A stretch of 64,000 bases of DNA from Paracidobacterium acidisoli (GTDB lineage: Bacteria > Acidobacteriota > Terriglobia > Terriglobales > Acidobacteriaceae), in contig NZ_QVQT02000005.1 in assembly GCF_003428625.2 (NCBI RefSeq), positions 62,001 through 126,000 of the forward strand, read 5' to 3'. This document shows positions 23,937 through 33,800 of the stretch, in pieces (the stretch's first letter is position 1; each line of letters starts with the position of its first letter). Under the pieces are notes generated by a model. The model was given only the letters and a program-made list of their open reading frames with translations, searched no databases and was not told the DNA's origin. The translations under genes were made by a program, and so were the position numbers.

Positions 23937-23942
23937 TACACT
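23937..23942 (+). promoter_or_regulatory. -10 box for a leaderless rpe transcript
   Basis: TACACT directly follows the upstream stop codon and ends 9 bases before the rpe GTG at 23952. Confidence 0.4.
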
Positions 23943-23951
23943 TTCCCCATC

Positions 23952-24626
23952 GTGGTCGAGTTGCTTCCATCCATCCTTTCCGCCGATTTCGCCCGCCTCG
24001 CCGACGAGGTCGCGGCAGCGGAGCGCGGCGGTGGAACCGTCATCCATGTCGATGTGATGGACGGGCATTTCGTGCCCAACATCACCCTCGGACCACCCGT
24101 GGTGAAGTCTCTGCGGAAGCATACCAGGCTCCCCCTCGACTGCCACCTGATGATCGAAAATCCCGACGAGTTCATTCCCGCCTTCGCCGAGGCGGGCGCA
24201 AACTGGATCAGCGTGCACTATGAGGCCTGCCGCCATCTGCACCGCACCCTCCAGCTCATCGCGCAGCACGGCATGCAGCCGGCCGTGGTCATCAATCCGG
24301 CCACGCCCGTCGATCTGCTCATCCCCGTCCTCGGCATGGTGCACCATGTGCTGGTTATGAGCGTCAACCCGGGCTTTGGCGGCCAGGAATTTATCCCATA
24401 TTCGCTCAATAAGATACGGCGCCTGAAAGAGCTGCGGCAGCAAATGGGTCTCTCCTTCCGCATTGAAGTGGATGGTGGTGTCGCGCACGAAACCATCGCC
24501 ATGGTCGTCGAAGCGGGAGCCGAGCTGCTTGTCGCCGGCAACGCCGTCTTCGGCGCAGGCAGGGCTGAGCACGATGCGCGATCCCTCCTCGAGGCCGCCC
24601 GGCAGGCCGCCGAAGTAGCCGTATAA
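23952..24626 (+). CDS. rpe: Ribulose-phosphate 3-epimerase
   Basis: Rpe interconverts ribulose-5-phosphate and xylulose-5-phosphate in the pentose phosphate pathway. The 224-residue TIM barrel carries the family landmarks LLPSILSADFARL, VDVMDGHFVPNITLGP, LDCHLMIENPD, VLVMSVNPGFGGQEFIP and IEVDGGV; the metal-binding His/Asp residues are in these. Translation starts at GTG 23952. The gene follows the UvrC-like gene after 15 bp but has its own -10 box. Confidence 0.96.
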   Translation: MVELLPSILSADFARLADEVAAAERGGGTVIHVDVMDGHFVPNITLGPPVVKSLRKHTRLPLDCHLMIENPDEFIPAFAEAGANWISVHYEACRHLHRTLQLIAQHGMQPAVVINPATPVDLLIPVLGMVHHVLVMSVNPGFGGQEFIPYSLNKIRRLKELRQQMGLSFRIEVDGGVAHETIAMVVEAGAELLVAGNAVFGAGRAEHDARSLLEAARQAAEVAV

Positions 24627-24761
24627 GTACGAAAAAGGGATTGAGCGTGCAAAGCGCGCTCCGGCTCGCGTACGATGGAAAAATCGGGCAGGGATGGCCG
24701 GCAGACCGTCCTGTGCCGGCAGAAAACCGCCAGGGAAGTCTCTGCCGCTTTTTGAGGTGTT

Positions 24762-26327
24762 ATGAATCGGTTGGTTTCCCGGATATCGGTGTTGTCTCTG
24801 TGCGCTCTGCTGGCGGCATCGCCCGCCCTTGCGAGCAAAAAGAAAAAGAAGGCCTATGATCTGAGCGCGAATCCGCTGGCGTCGGTCAACTCGAAGCAGC
24901 CTGACAAGGAGCTCTTCGACAAGGCCATGAAGGCTCTGAAGAAGGGCAGGTTCGACGTCGCGCGCCTCGATCTCCAGACCCTTCTCAATACTTATCCGGA
25001 TACGGAATACGCCATGCGCGCCAAGCTCGCCATCGGCGACACCTGGTACAGGGAAGGCGGCTCCGCCGCTCTGCAGCAGGCCGAATCCGAGTACAAGGAT
25101 TTCATCACTTTCTTCCCCAATTCGCCGGAAGCCGCCGAAGCGCAGATGAAGGTCGGCGACATCTATTACCAGCAGATGGAGAAGCCCGATCGCGATCCGC
25201 AGAACGCCGTCCACGCCGAGCAGGAATACCGGACGATGATCGAGCAGTTCCCCGACTCGACCCTGGTTCCCCGCGCCCAGCAGCGCCTCCGCGAAGTGCA
25301 GGAGGTTCTGGCGCAGCGGCAGTTTGAGATCGGCGAGTACTATGCCACGCGTGAAAACTGGGCCGCCTCCATCGCGCGTCTCCAGACCGTTTCCGATTCC
25401 TATCCTCTCTTCAGCCACAGCGACGAAGCGCTGATCACCATCGGCGATGCCTATGCCACCGAAGCCCAGGCAGCCTCGCGTCTGAACCTCGATCCCAAAG
25501 CGAAGACCGAGCTGGTGAAGTACTACAACAACCGCGCGGCAGACTCCTGGTCGCGGGTCGTTACCCGCTATCCCATGGCTCCCCATGTGGAGGATGCCAA
25601 GGATCGCCTCATCGCCATGGGCCGCAACGTTCCAGATCCCACTCCGGCACAGCTGGCCGAAAGCGAAGCCGAAGAGGGAAGCCGCGTCAACGTGAAGCTG
25701 AAGGACCGTGCGATGCTGCTCGTCCGTCACGGACCCTCCACCATTCAGGCCGCGCGCGTCGGCGAGCCGACCCTTACCGATCCGGCTCAGACCTACGCTC
25801 CCGAGGTGACGAAGCAGACCCAGGCTGTCTTCATGGCGGCGATGAAGGGCCAGCCCCTTCCCGGTCAGCCGGCCTCCGGTGTCAGCTCCGATTCGAGCGC
25901 CGCCATTGCCAATGGCACCGCGCCTCCGCGTACCGATCAGCCCGGTCCGAAGCCGACTTTTGAGAGCGTGCCCGATGCCTCCGGCTCAGTCGGCAGCACC
26001 GTCACCGTCGAGGTTCCCAGCGGCGGCGAAGCGGCTCCCGGCGGCGCAGGAAACAGTGCGGCTCCCCCTCCGGCCACATCGGCCGCATCCGAGCCGGTCA
26101 TCAGGCCGGTTGGTCCGCCCGTCGAGAAGGCTCTGCCGCCCGTTGACAAGCCGTCCGAAGCCCCAGCGCAGATCAACGACGTGAAGAACCCCGGCGTTCA
26201 GAACGCACAGGTCAATACCGGAGCGAACTCCTCCGGCAAGAAGAAAAAGGTGCCGTACAACTCGAAGGAAGAGTCCTCGAGCAAGCACAAGAAAAAGAAG
26301 GGTCTGGATAAGCTGAACCCCTTCTGA
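24762..26327 (+). CDS. BamD/YfiO-like TPR protein without lipidation site
   Basis: BamD is the TPR lipoprotein of the outer membrane beta-barrel assembly complex. After a signal peptide (SVLSLCALLAASPALA) comes KKKKK and then TPR-like helix pairs with the BamD features FDKAMKALKKGRFDVARLDL, TYPDTEYAMRAKLAIGDTWY, FITFFPNSPEAAEAQMKVGD and EQYRTMIEQFPDS-like, to about residue 290. The remaining 230 residues are low-complexity Pro/Ala/Ser, ending in a Lys-rich tail. The product is 521 residues against ~240-280 for typical BamD, and there is no lipobox Cys after the signal peptide, so it is probably not acylated in the usual way. GAGG lies eight bases before the ATG. Confidence 0.8.
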   Translation: MNRLVSRISVLSLCALLAASPALASKKKKKAYDLSANPLASVNSKQPDKELFDKAMKALKKGRFDVARLDLQTLLNTYPDTEYAMRAKLAIGDTWYREGGSAALQQAESEYKDFITFFPNSPEAAEAQMKVGDIYYQQMEKPDRDPQNAVHAEQEYRTMIEQFPDSTLVPRAQQRLREVQEVLAQRQFEIGEYYATRENWAASIARLQTVSDSYPLFSHSDEALITIGDAYATEAQAASRLNLDPKAKTELVKYYNNRAADSWSRVVTRYPMAPHVEDAKDRLIAMGRNVPDPTPAQLAESEAEEGSRVNVKLKDRAMLLVRHGPSTIQAARVGEPTLTDPAQTYAPEVTKQTQAVFMAAMKGQPLPGQPASGVSSDSSAAIANGTAPPRTDQPGPKPTFESVPDASGSVGSTVTVEVPSGGEAAPGGAGNSAAPPPATSAASEPVIRPVGPPVEKALPPVDKPSEAPAQINDVKNPGVQNAQVNTGANSSGKKKKVPYNSKEESSSKHKKKKGLDKLNPF

Positions 26328-26353
26328 TCCGGTGCCGCTCTCACCAGCAGTCG

Positions 26354-26380
26354 AGGCCGCCTTCGGGCGGCCTTTCTTCT
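26354..26380 (+). terminator. Rho-independent terminator after the BamD-like gene
   Basis: GGCCGCC (26355-26361), tetraloop TTCG and GGCGGCC (26366-26372) are followed by TTTCTTCT. A UUCG loop with this stem is a classic strong terminator. Confidence 0.85.
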
Positions 26381-26453
26381 GTGCCGCTCGCTCACGCCCG
26401 CTTACCTCCGCGGACAAAACGTTATATCGTAAAAGGTTACGTCTCAGACCGAA

Positions 26454-29237
26454 ATGTCACAGCAGATAACGGAAAATCCGGCACAGCGCGAGCTGCCCAG
26501 GACTTACGACCCGGCCTCGATTGAAGATCGGTGGGCCGAATACTGGGTGCGCGAGCATCTCTTTGACCAGCCCACCCCCCGGAACACATCGGATGCGCCC
26601 GCCTTCACCGTTCTGCTGCCGCCGCCGAACGTCACCGGCAATCTGCACATGGGCCACATGTTCGAGCACGCCGAAACGGACATCCTCATCCGCTGGCGGC
26701 GCATGTGCGGCGACCGTACGCTCTGGCTTCCCGGAACCGATCACGCCGGCATCGCCACCCAGCTCATGGTCGAGCGGCAGCTCGCCACCGAGGGAAAGAC
26801 GCGCCAGCAGATGGGCCGCGAAGCCTTCGTCGAGCGTGTCTGGCAGTGGAAGCAGCACTACGGCGGCGCCATCCTCAGCCAGATGAAGCGCCTCGGCGCC
26901 AGCGTCGACTGGTCGCGCGAATACTTCACCATGAGCGACCAGCTCTCCGTCGCGGTGAAGGAGGTCTTCGTCCGCCTCCACGAGCAGGGGCTGATCTACC
27001 GCGCAACCTACATCGTCAACTGGTGCCCGCGCTGCCAGACCGCCATCAGCGATCTCGAAGTTGTGCACGAGGAACAGCAGGGCAAACTGTGGGAGATCCG
27101 TTACCCCGTCATCCCCGAATCCGGAGACGAGCCCGTCCAGTTTCTCACCGTCGCCACCACCCGTCCCGAGACCATGCTCGGAGACACCGCCGTCGCCGTC
27201 AATCCCGATGACGAGCGCTATCGGCATCTGCATGGCAAGCGCCTCCGCCTGCCGCTCGTCGGCCGCGAAATCCCGGTGATCACCGACGCATGGGTCAGCG
27301 CCGACTTCGGCACCGGCGCGGTCAAAGTCACGCCCGCGCACGATCCGAACGACTTCGCCATCGGCCAGCGCCACGGCCTTGAGGCCATCGACGTCATGGA
27401 CGAGACCGCGCACATGAACGCTGCCGCCGGCGTCTACGCCGGTCTCGACCGCTACGAGGCCCGCAAGCGGATACTCGAGGATCTCGAAGCGCAGGGCCTG
27501 CTCGGTGCCATAAAAGATCACACCCACGCCGTCGGCCGCTGCGATCGCTGCAAGACCGTCGTCGAGCCGCGCCTGTCGAAGCAGTGGTTCGTGAAAATCC
27601 AGCCCCTCGCCGACAAAGCCATCGCCGCCGTCGAGCAGGGATACATCCGCTTCACCCCCGAGCAGTATGCGAAGACGTACTTCGAGTGGATGCGCAACAT
27701 CCACGACTGGTGCATCTCGCGCCAGCTCTGGTGGGGCCATCGCATCCCTGCCTGGCACTGCGGCACCTGCGGACAGATCACCGTCGCCCGCGACACCCCG
27801 GCGCAGTGCGCCCACTGCGGCAGCGCGCAGATCGTGCAGGAAACCGACGTGCTCGACACCTGGTTCTCCTCCGGCCTGCTGCCCTTCACCGCCTTCGGAT
27901 GGCCCGAGCACACCCGCGATCTGGATGTCTTCTATCCCACGCAGCTGCTCGTCACCGGCTTCGACATCCTCTTCTTCTGGGTGGCGCGTATGATCATGCT
28001 CGGCTGCCACTTCATGCTCGACGTGCCCATGCCCGACGGCTCCGAACGAACCCTCAAAGACGCCGTGCCCTTCCGCGAGGTCTACATCCACGCTCTCGTG
28101 CGCGATGCCGACCGCCAGAAGATGTCCAAGACCAAAGGCAACGTCATCGATCCCATCGAGATCGTGCAGAAGTACGGCACCGATGCCGTCCGCTTCACGC
28201 TTGCCTCCATGGCATCGCCCGGCACCGACATCGCCTTCAGCGAGGCTCGCACCGAAGGCTACCGCGCCTTCGCCAACAAAATCTGGAACGCCGCCCGCTT
28301 CATCTTCATGAACGTCGAGAAGGCAAGGGAAGCCGGCATCGAAGTGGAGCCTTCCGCCCTCGGCGTCATGCCCGCCGCTGCTTCCGAAGCGCCTCTCGAA
28401 GCCCGCTGGATCGTCTCCGCGCTTCACCGTGTCGCCGCGGAGATCAATGCCGCGCTTGAAAGCTACCGTTTCGACGAAGCCGCCAGCTACGTCTATCAGT
28501 TCTTCTGGGGCAGCTTCTGCGACTGGTACCTCGAGATCGTCAAGCTGCGCCTGGACTTCAGTGACTCCGCGGACAAAGGCGCCGCAAAAGAAGCGCTGAC
28601 CACGCTGCTGCGCGTCTTTGAGTCGTCGCTGCGTCTGCTCTCACCCTTCATGCCCTTCCTCACCGAAGAGCTCTGGCACGCTCTGTATCAGGACGAGCCT
28701 CCGGCAAAATCCATCGCCCTGTCCAGGTATCCACAGCCGCAGCCCGCCAGCATCGACGCCGAAGTGGAGTCCGGCATGGCCGCGCTGCAGGACCTCATCG
28801 TCTCCGTGCGCGCCGGTCGCAAAGATCTCGGCGTCGAAGAGAAGGCGCAGGTCCCCGTGCGGGTCAGGACCGCGGCATCGTTCGAAGCGCTCTTCACCGC
28901 GAACCAGGCCATCATCGAGCGCATGGCGCGTGTATCGGCGGTCGAGTTCGTCGCAAAGATGCCGGAAGGCTCCGGCGCCCGCACCACCACGCACTTTGAC
29001 GTGCAGGTCATTTACGAAAAGCAGATCGACGCCGCCGCCGAGCGCGAGCGCCTCGGCAAAGATCTGGCAAAGTACGAAAAGGGCCTCGCCTCCGCCGAGC
29101 GGCAGTTAAACAACGAAGCCTTCCTGGCAAAGGCTCCCGCGCATGTCGTCGACGGCCTCAGAAAACAGGAAGCCGAAACGCGCCTGCTGCTCGAAAAAAC
29201 GCGCCGGGCGCTCGAAGAACTGAATCATACGAAATAG
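26454..29237 (+). CDS. valS: Valyl-tRNA synthetase
   Basis: ValRS charges tRNA-Val. The 927-residue class I enzyme has [18 protein letters not shown] (HIGH motif as HMGH near residue 65), the editing-domain motifs [15 protein letters not shown] and [58 protein letters not shown] (KMSKS, ~residues 554-558) and a C-terminal coiled-coil arm (about 860-925). Length is normal for bacterial ValS (~880-950). No T-box leader is seen in the 126-bp gap before it, only the terminator of the previous gene. nadC follows after 18 bp and is probably cotranscribed. Confidence 0.98.
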   Translation: MSQQITENPAQRELPRTYDPASIEDRWAEYWVREHLFDQPTPRNTSDAPAFTVLLPPPNVTGNLHMGHMFEHAETDILIRWRRMCGDRTLWLPGTDHAGIATQLMVERQLATEGKTRQQMGREAFVERVWQWKQHYGGAILSQMKRLGASVDWSREYFTMSDQLSVAVKEVFVRLHEQGLIYRATYIVNWCPRCQTAISDLEVVHEEQQGKLWEIRYPVIPESGDEPVQFLTVATTRPETMLGDTAVAVNPDDERYRHLHGKRLRLPLVGREIPVITDAWVSADFGTGAVKVTPAHDPNDFAIGQRHGLEAIDVMDETAHMNAAAGVYAGLDRYEARKRILEDLEAQGLLGAIKDHTHAVGRCDRCKTVVEPRLSKQWFVKIQPLADKAIAAVEQGYIRFTPEQYAKTYFEWMRNIHDWCISRQLWWGHRIPAWHCGTCGQITVARDTPAQCAHCGSAQIVQETDVLDTWFSSGLLPFTAFGWPEHTRDLDVFYPTQLLVTGFDILFFWVARMIMLGCHFMLDVPMPDGSERTLKDAVPFREVYIHALVRDADRQKMSKTKGNVIDPIEIVQKYGTDAVRFTLASMASPGTDIAFSEARTEGYRAFANKIWNAARFIFMNVEKAREAGIEVEPSALGVMPAAASEAPLEARWIVSALHRVAAEINAALESYRFDEAASYVYQFFWGSFCDWYLEIVKLRLDFSDSADKGAAKEALTTLLRVFESSLRLLSPFMPFLTEELWHALYQDEPPAKSIALSRYPQPQPASIDAEVESGMAALQDLIVSVRAGRKDLGVEEKAQVPVRVRTAASFEALFTANQAIIERMARVSAVEFVAKMPEGSGARTTTHFDVQVIYEKQIDAAAERERLGKDLAKYEKGLASAERQLNNEAFLAKAPAHVVDGLRKQEAETRLLLEKTRRALEELNHTK

Positions 29238-29255
29238 GCAACACTGAAGGGTGAC

Positions 29256-30140
29256 ATGGACTGGAAGAGCAGGCGGATCGAAGGCATTCTGGAGCAGGCG
29301 CTCCTTGAGGACAAGGCAACCAGCGACGTCACCACGGCCATCACCATCGATCCCGGCCTGCGCGCCTCCGCCACCATCCTCGCCAAACAGGACTGCGTCA
29401 TCGCCGGCCTCGGCTGCGTGCCGCGCTTCCTCGAAATATTCGCCCGTCTCGACAAACGTAACAGTGGCCGTTACGAAGTCGTCAGCCATCCCGAGATGTT
29501 CGATGGCGTGCGCGTCCGCAAAGGCCAGGCTGTGGCCGTCATTCGTCACAATGCCCGTGTCATTCTCGCCTGCGAGCGCGTCATTCTCAACCTCATGCAG
29601 CGCATGAGCGGCATTGCCACGCTCACCCGGCAGTACGTCGACGCCATCGGCGGAACGCAGGCGCGCATTCTCGACACCCGCAAGACCATCCCCGGCCTTC
29701 GCATCCTCGACAAGTACGCCGTCCGCTGCGGCGGCGGAGAAAACCATCGTCTCGACCTCTCCGACGGCATTCTCATCAAGAACAATCACATCTCGCTCGG
29801 CGGCGGCATCGAGAAGGTTCTCGATAAGGCCCATGCCGAGCGCCAGCCCGGCCAGACCATCGATATCGAGGTCCGCTCGTTTGAGGAGCTGAATCTCGCC
29901 CTCGATGGCGGGGCCGAATCCCTCCTTCTCGATAACATGACCCCCGCCGAAGTAAAGAAAGCCGTCGGCATCGTGCGCGACCGCGGCCTCTCCATTCCCA
30001 TCGAAGCTTCCGGCGGCATCACCATCGAGAACATCCGCAAATATGCCCTCGCCAGTGTCGACTACATCTCGGTCGGAGCGCTCACACACTCCGCCATGGC
30101 CGTCGATCTTTCCATGCGCATCACCGCCGAGTTGTATTAG
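29256..30140 (+). CDS. nadC: Nicotinate-nucleotide pyrophosphorylase (carboxylating)
   Basis: QPRTase makes nicotinate mononucleotide from quinolinate and PRPP in NAD synthesis. The 294-residue protein has LLEDKATSDVTT, the ERVILNLMQRMSGIAT helix, ILDTRKTIPGLRILDKYAVRCGGGENHR with the substrate-binding Arg/Lys/His residues, IKNNHI, ESLLLDNM and EASGGITIENI. It is 18 bp downstream of valS. Together with nadD at 5.5 kb the window holds two steps of NAD synthesis. Confidence 0.97.
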   Translation: MDWKSRRIEGILEQALLEDKATSDVTTAITIDPGLRASATILAKQDCVIAGLGCVPRFLEIFARLDKRNSGRYEVVSHPEMFDGVRVRKGQAVAVIRHNARVILACERVILNLMQRMSGIATLTRQYVDAIGGTQARILDTRKTIPGLRILDKYAVRCGGGENHRLDLSDGILIKNNHISLGGGIEKVLDKAHAERQPGQTIDIEVRSFEELNLALDGGAESLLLDNMTPAEVKKAVGIVRDRGLSIPIEASGGITIENIRKYALASVDYISVGALTHSAMAVDLSMRITAELY

Positions 30141-30167
30141 AGAAAGCGATCCGGCATCAGACTTTAG

Positions 30168-30391
30168 TCCATGTCCGACGAACCGGTTCCATGTCTGACG
30201 AATCGGTTTCGGCAAAGTCCTGTATCAGGCCACGACTTCAAAGCCTGTCCTGAGCGAAAATCGAAGGGTGCCGTAAGCTGTCACATATCTTCAGGTAGTG
30301 TCTGACGAATCGGTTCAGGTGAAGTTTTGTATCAGGGCACGACTTCAGTCGTGCCGTAAGCGGCCGAAAATACGTCCGGGCTTCAGCCCCT
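30168..30391. repeat. Composite interspersed repeats with a 20-bp tandem duplication and a nested element
   Basis: TCCATGTCCGACGAACCGGT and a near copy stand in tandem at 30168-30207. At 30219-30276 a hairpin repeat is split: its left half CCACGACTTCA is followed by AGCCTGTCCTGAGCG...TCGAAGG before the right end GGTGCCGTAAG. A complete standard unit follows at 30298-30391 (TGTCTGACGAATCGGTT, hairpin with the TTCA loop, CCGGGCTTCAGCCCC). Confidence 0.85.
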
Positions 30392-30472
30392 GCAAATCCC
30401 CGGAAACCATTGCATTCATTCCATCTCGATTCATCAGATACTGCCTGTCCGCTCTGTCTCGCGCCAGCGAGA

Positions 30473-30600
30473 CCGGTAGAAGCACCGGGCTTCAGCCCGG
30501 TGGGAATCAGCCCCCAAAACGAAAGAGGCTTTAGCCCCGGCGCACGTGTTATTCGTGCGATGGGGTGGAGAAGCGCAGCGGAGGGATCTGCATTTTTTTA
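30473..30600. repeat. Further interspersed repeats: AGCCCGGTG hairpin and GGAGGGATCTGCA end
   Basis: CACCGGGCTTCAGCCCGGTG (30483-30502) is a perfect hairpin, followed by GGCTTTAGCCCCGG and then GGGGTGGAGAAGCGCAGCGG-AGGGATCTGCATTTTT. Together with the previous element this fills most of the 478-bp gap between nadC and the DUF5522 gene. Confidence 0.8.
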
Positions 30601-30618
30601 AAGCCCGCAAAAAAGCGC

Positions 30619-30798
30619 TCAATCCGTCACTCGTGCTTCATCGCTCTCCCGCCACGGGCAATGCCGGCATCCTGAGCCGCAGCAGTAGCCGCGCCTGCGA
30701 TGATACCCCTCCGTAAACACGAGGTACGGCCCATCCATGTAGTAGTCCTCGCCTTCCACGAGCGGCCGCTCCGCCGAATCTCCGCCGCCCTCCGGCAT
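30619..30798 (-). CDS. DUF5522 small cysteine-rich protein
   Basis: The 59-residue protein has the DUF5522 signature: LVEGEDYYMDGPYLVFTEGYH then RRGYCCGSGCRHCPW, with four Cys in CC-x-x-x-C-x-x-C spacing that suggests zinc or Fe-S binding. The function is unknown. A TTG at 30810 that overlaps the lhr stop codon is an alternative start (63 residues); the ATG at 30798 is four bases after the lhr stop. It is clearly coupled to lhr in one transcript. Confidence 0.8.
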   Translation of the reverse strand: MPEGGGDSAERPLVEGEDYYMDGPYLVFTEGYHRRRGYCCGSGCRHCPWRESDEARVTD

Positions 30799-30802
30799 CG
30801 TT

Positions 30803-33800
30803 TCAGGCAAGCGAAGACTCCTGGGACAGCAGCGCAGGCTGCACCGGATGGGAAATCGTATCCGTCACCGTGACATGTTCTGCCAGGGGAAGCGTGACCG
30901 TGTTTCCGGCAATGCATAATGGCCGCTCTCCTGGAAGAATCGACCCCATCAGGTTCATCGGATCGGCTGCGGCCAGCGTAATGGGAGGCATATCCGCGAG
31001 CGACCGGCTGCGCCCCGCCCGCAGCGCCTCCACTGCCTCCGGCAGCGCAAACTGCTCGCCGCCGAACCCTGAGACGAACCGCCCCCCGCGCACCACGCCC
31101 CGCGCCTCCAGCCGGCGCAGAATACCGAGCAGGTCGCGCCAGCGCGGAGCCGCCGTCTCCTGCGCCAGCACATCGCGAAAGACCACGCCATACCGCCGCA
31201 GCAGCATCTGGCACGCAGACTCCATCTGCGCCTCGCGCCGCATCGCCATCTGCCCCTTCGTCTCTTCGCCGCTCGCCGCCTGTGGATCGCAGAGCAGGCT
31301 CCAGCGCCCCGCGGCATGCCGCGCCCCCGCCGACGGCCTCGGCGCAGTGCGCCCCCGCGGCGGCGGCGTAAAGGCCTGTTTGCGCCGCGGATCGATCAGC
31401 ATCCGCAGGCTGTCGAACCCATCGGCGGTCACCAGCCCCGCCGCCACCAGCTCCCACAGCGCCCGGCTCGTCTCCTCGCCCGATGCCGAAAGCATCCGCG
31501 CCAGGTCTGAAGCGAACATCGCGCCCCGCTCCGCCAGGCACGAGCGCACGCGGTTCGCCAGCTCGCTCAGGCACGCATTCAGATTGGCCTCCGGAGTTTG
31601 TCGCTCTTCCAGGCACAAATCCATCCACAGCGCCTCTTCGCGCAGAAAGAACGTGATTGGCGCCATGCCCGTCGGAATCACCCGCCGCGGCCCTCCGCCT
31701 TCGATCGAAGCAAATGCCGGATGCGGCGACAGCCTCCCCCATCCCGCTACGCCCGTCAGGCACAGTGCATCCAGCCAGCGCGGATCGTATCCGGCCACGC
31801 GCTGCGGCAGAATCGACTTCTCCCACTCGATCGCCGGAGCCTCAAAGCCCTCCAGCCCGCGCAGCGCCTCCAGCAGTCCCTGCTCGCCCGTAAGCTGCCG
31901 CTGTGGCCCCAGATGCTGCCAGTCCAGCAGAAAGCGCATGTACACCGACGGCGTCACCGGCTCGATCTGTTTGCGCAGCGCCCCCAGCGTCCGCTTGTGA
32001 ATGCGCTGCAGAATCCGCCGCTCGCACCATTCAATCTCTTCATCGGGCACCGTCCCGGCCGACGGAGCGCGCTCGAAGCTGCCGCGCAGAATCGTGCCCG
32101 ACATCTCCAGCAGCAGCATCTGCTTCCACGCCTCCGCCGCCTTTATTCCCAGCAGCCCTGCGAGCGAGGCTGAGGTCACCGGACCCAGCAGATGCATCCA
32201 CCCCTGAATCGCCCTCTTCAGAATCTCGTCCGCTCCCGGAACCTCGCCCGAAGTCGCCGGCAGCTCCTGCGCAAAGACCGCATCCGGCCACAGCGTCCGC
32301 AGCCAGGCCGTCCGCTCCGCCGCCACCAGGCAGGGCAGCGTATTCACGTGCGCTGTCGTGGCGCGCTGCTGCCGCTCCAGCCGCGCAAACAGCATCTCCC
32401 AGTGGCGTGCCCGCGCATCGGCAGCAATCGCCGCAGGCACAATCGTCAGCGAGCAGAGCAGATCGTGCAGCTCGTGCTCGTCGCGAATGTCCGGCCAGAT
32501 CGCCTCGCGCACCTCCGCGATCGCCTCCGGAGAAAGCCGTCCCGCCTCGCCCAGCAGATTGTCCGGAACCACGCCGCGCAGATTCACCGCGCGCGCGCGC
32601 CGCTCCTCTAGGCCCGCATCGTCGAGAAACGCATAAGGATTGGCATTCAGCAGCTCGTGCGCAAAGACCGAGGGCGTCGTCGTGTCGACCGCCACGCACC
32701 GGATGCGCCCGCTGTGCATCGCATCGAGCACGCCTTTCAGCCCCTCCAGATCCATCGCCTCGCCCAGCACGTCTTTCATCACCTCGCGCACCAGCGGATG
32801 ATCGGGAATCTGAATATCGCCTTCAATATTCTCGAAGCACGCCGCCGCCTGCGGAAAGACGCTCGCCAGCAGATCCTCTGACCGCGTCCGCTGCACCTGC
32901 GGCGGAACCTTCTTCCCCTTCTGAAAGCGCAGCAGCTGCAGGCTGCGCGAGGCATCCCACCGCCAGCGCGTCTTGAAGATCGGCGAGGCCAGCGACGCCT
33001 GCTCCAGCAGCTCCGTCACCGTCTGTGTCGTAAGAAAATGAAAGACATCGCTCAGTGGAAAGCTGTGCTGCTCGGCCAGCGAGATGTTCAGACCGTTGTC
33101 GGTCGCTGCCGCCTGCAGCTCGAAGTTAAAGCCGCGGCAAAAGCGCTTGCGCAGCGCCAGCCCCCAGGCCTTGTTGATCCGTCCTCCGAAGGGCGCATGC
33201 AGAATCAGCTGCATGCCCCCGCCTTCGTCGAAGAAGCGTTCTGCAACAATCGTTGTTACAGAAGGCACCGCGCCCAGCACCGCGCGCCCCGCCGCCACAT
33301 AGCCGATCAGCTGCTCCGCGCCGGAATCATCGACGCTGCACCGCTCTTTAAGAAACGCAGCCGTCTCCGCCACTTCCTCTGCGCTTTGGCTGATGTATCC
33401 AGGCAGAACATTCTGCGTCCGCCGCTCGATTTCAAGGCGCAACTCGGAGACAAACTCCGACAGCTCCCGCGTCCTCTGCGGCGCCTCACCAAACCAGAAC
33501 GGCAGCGTCGGCGGCTGCCCGTGCGCATCTTCCACCAGCACGCGCCCCGCGCTTTCAATGCGCTGAATCCGCCAGCTCGTATTGCCAAGCTGAATCACAT
33601 CGCCCGGAGACGAATCCACCGCGAAGTGCTCGTCGAGCGTCGCAATCTGTACCCCCTCCGGCTCCATAATCACCGGAAAGAGCGCCGTATCCGGAATCGC
33701 GCCCCCATTCTGTACCGCAATCGAGCGCGCCCCGCGTCTCGCCTGAATACGCCCATGCACGCGGTCGCGCAGCAGGTACGATCCATAGCGCCCCCGGCTC

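Noticed and set aside
26457-28427. 656-residue open frame opposite valS
   Set aside because: Antisense shadow with no motif, no ribosome binding site and no promoter.
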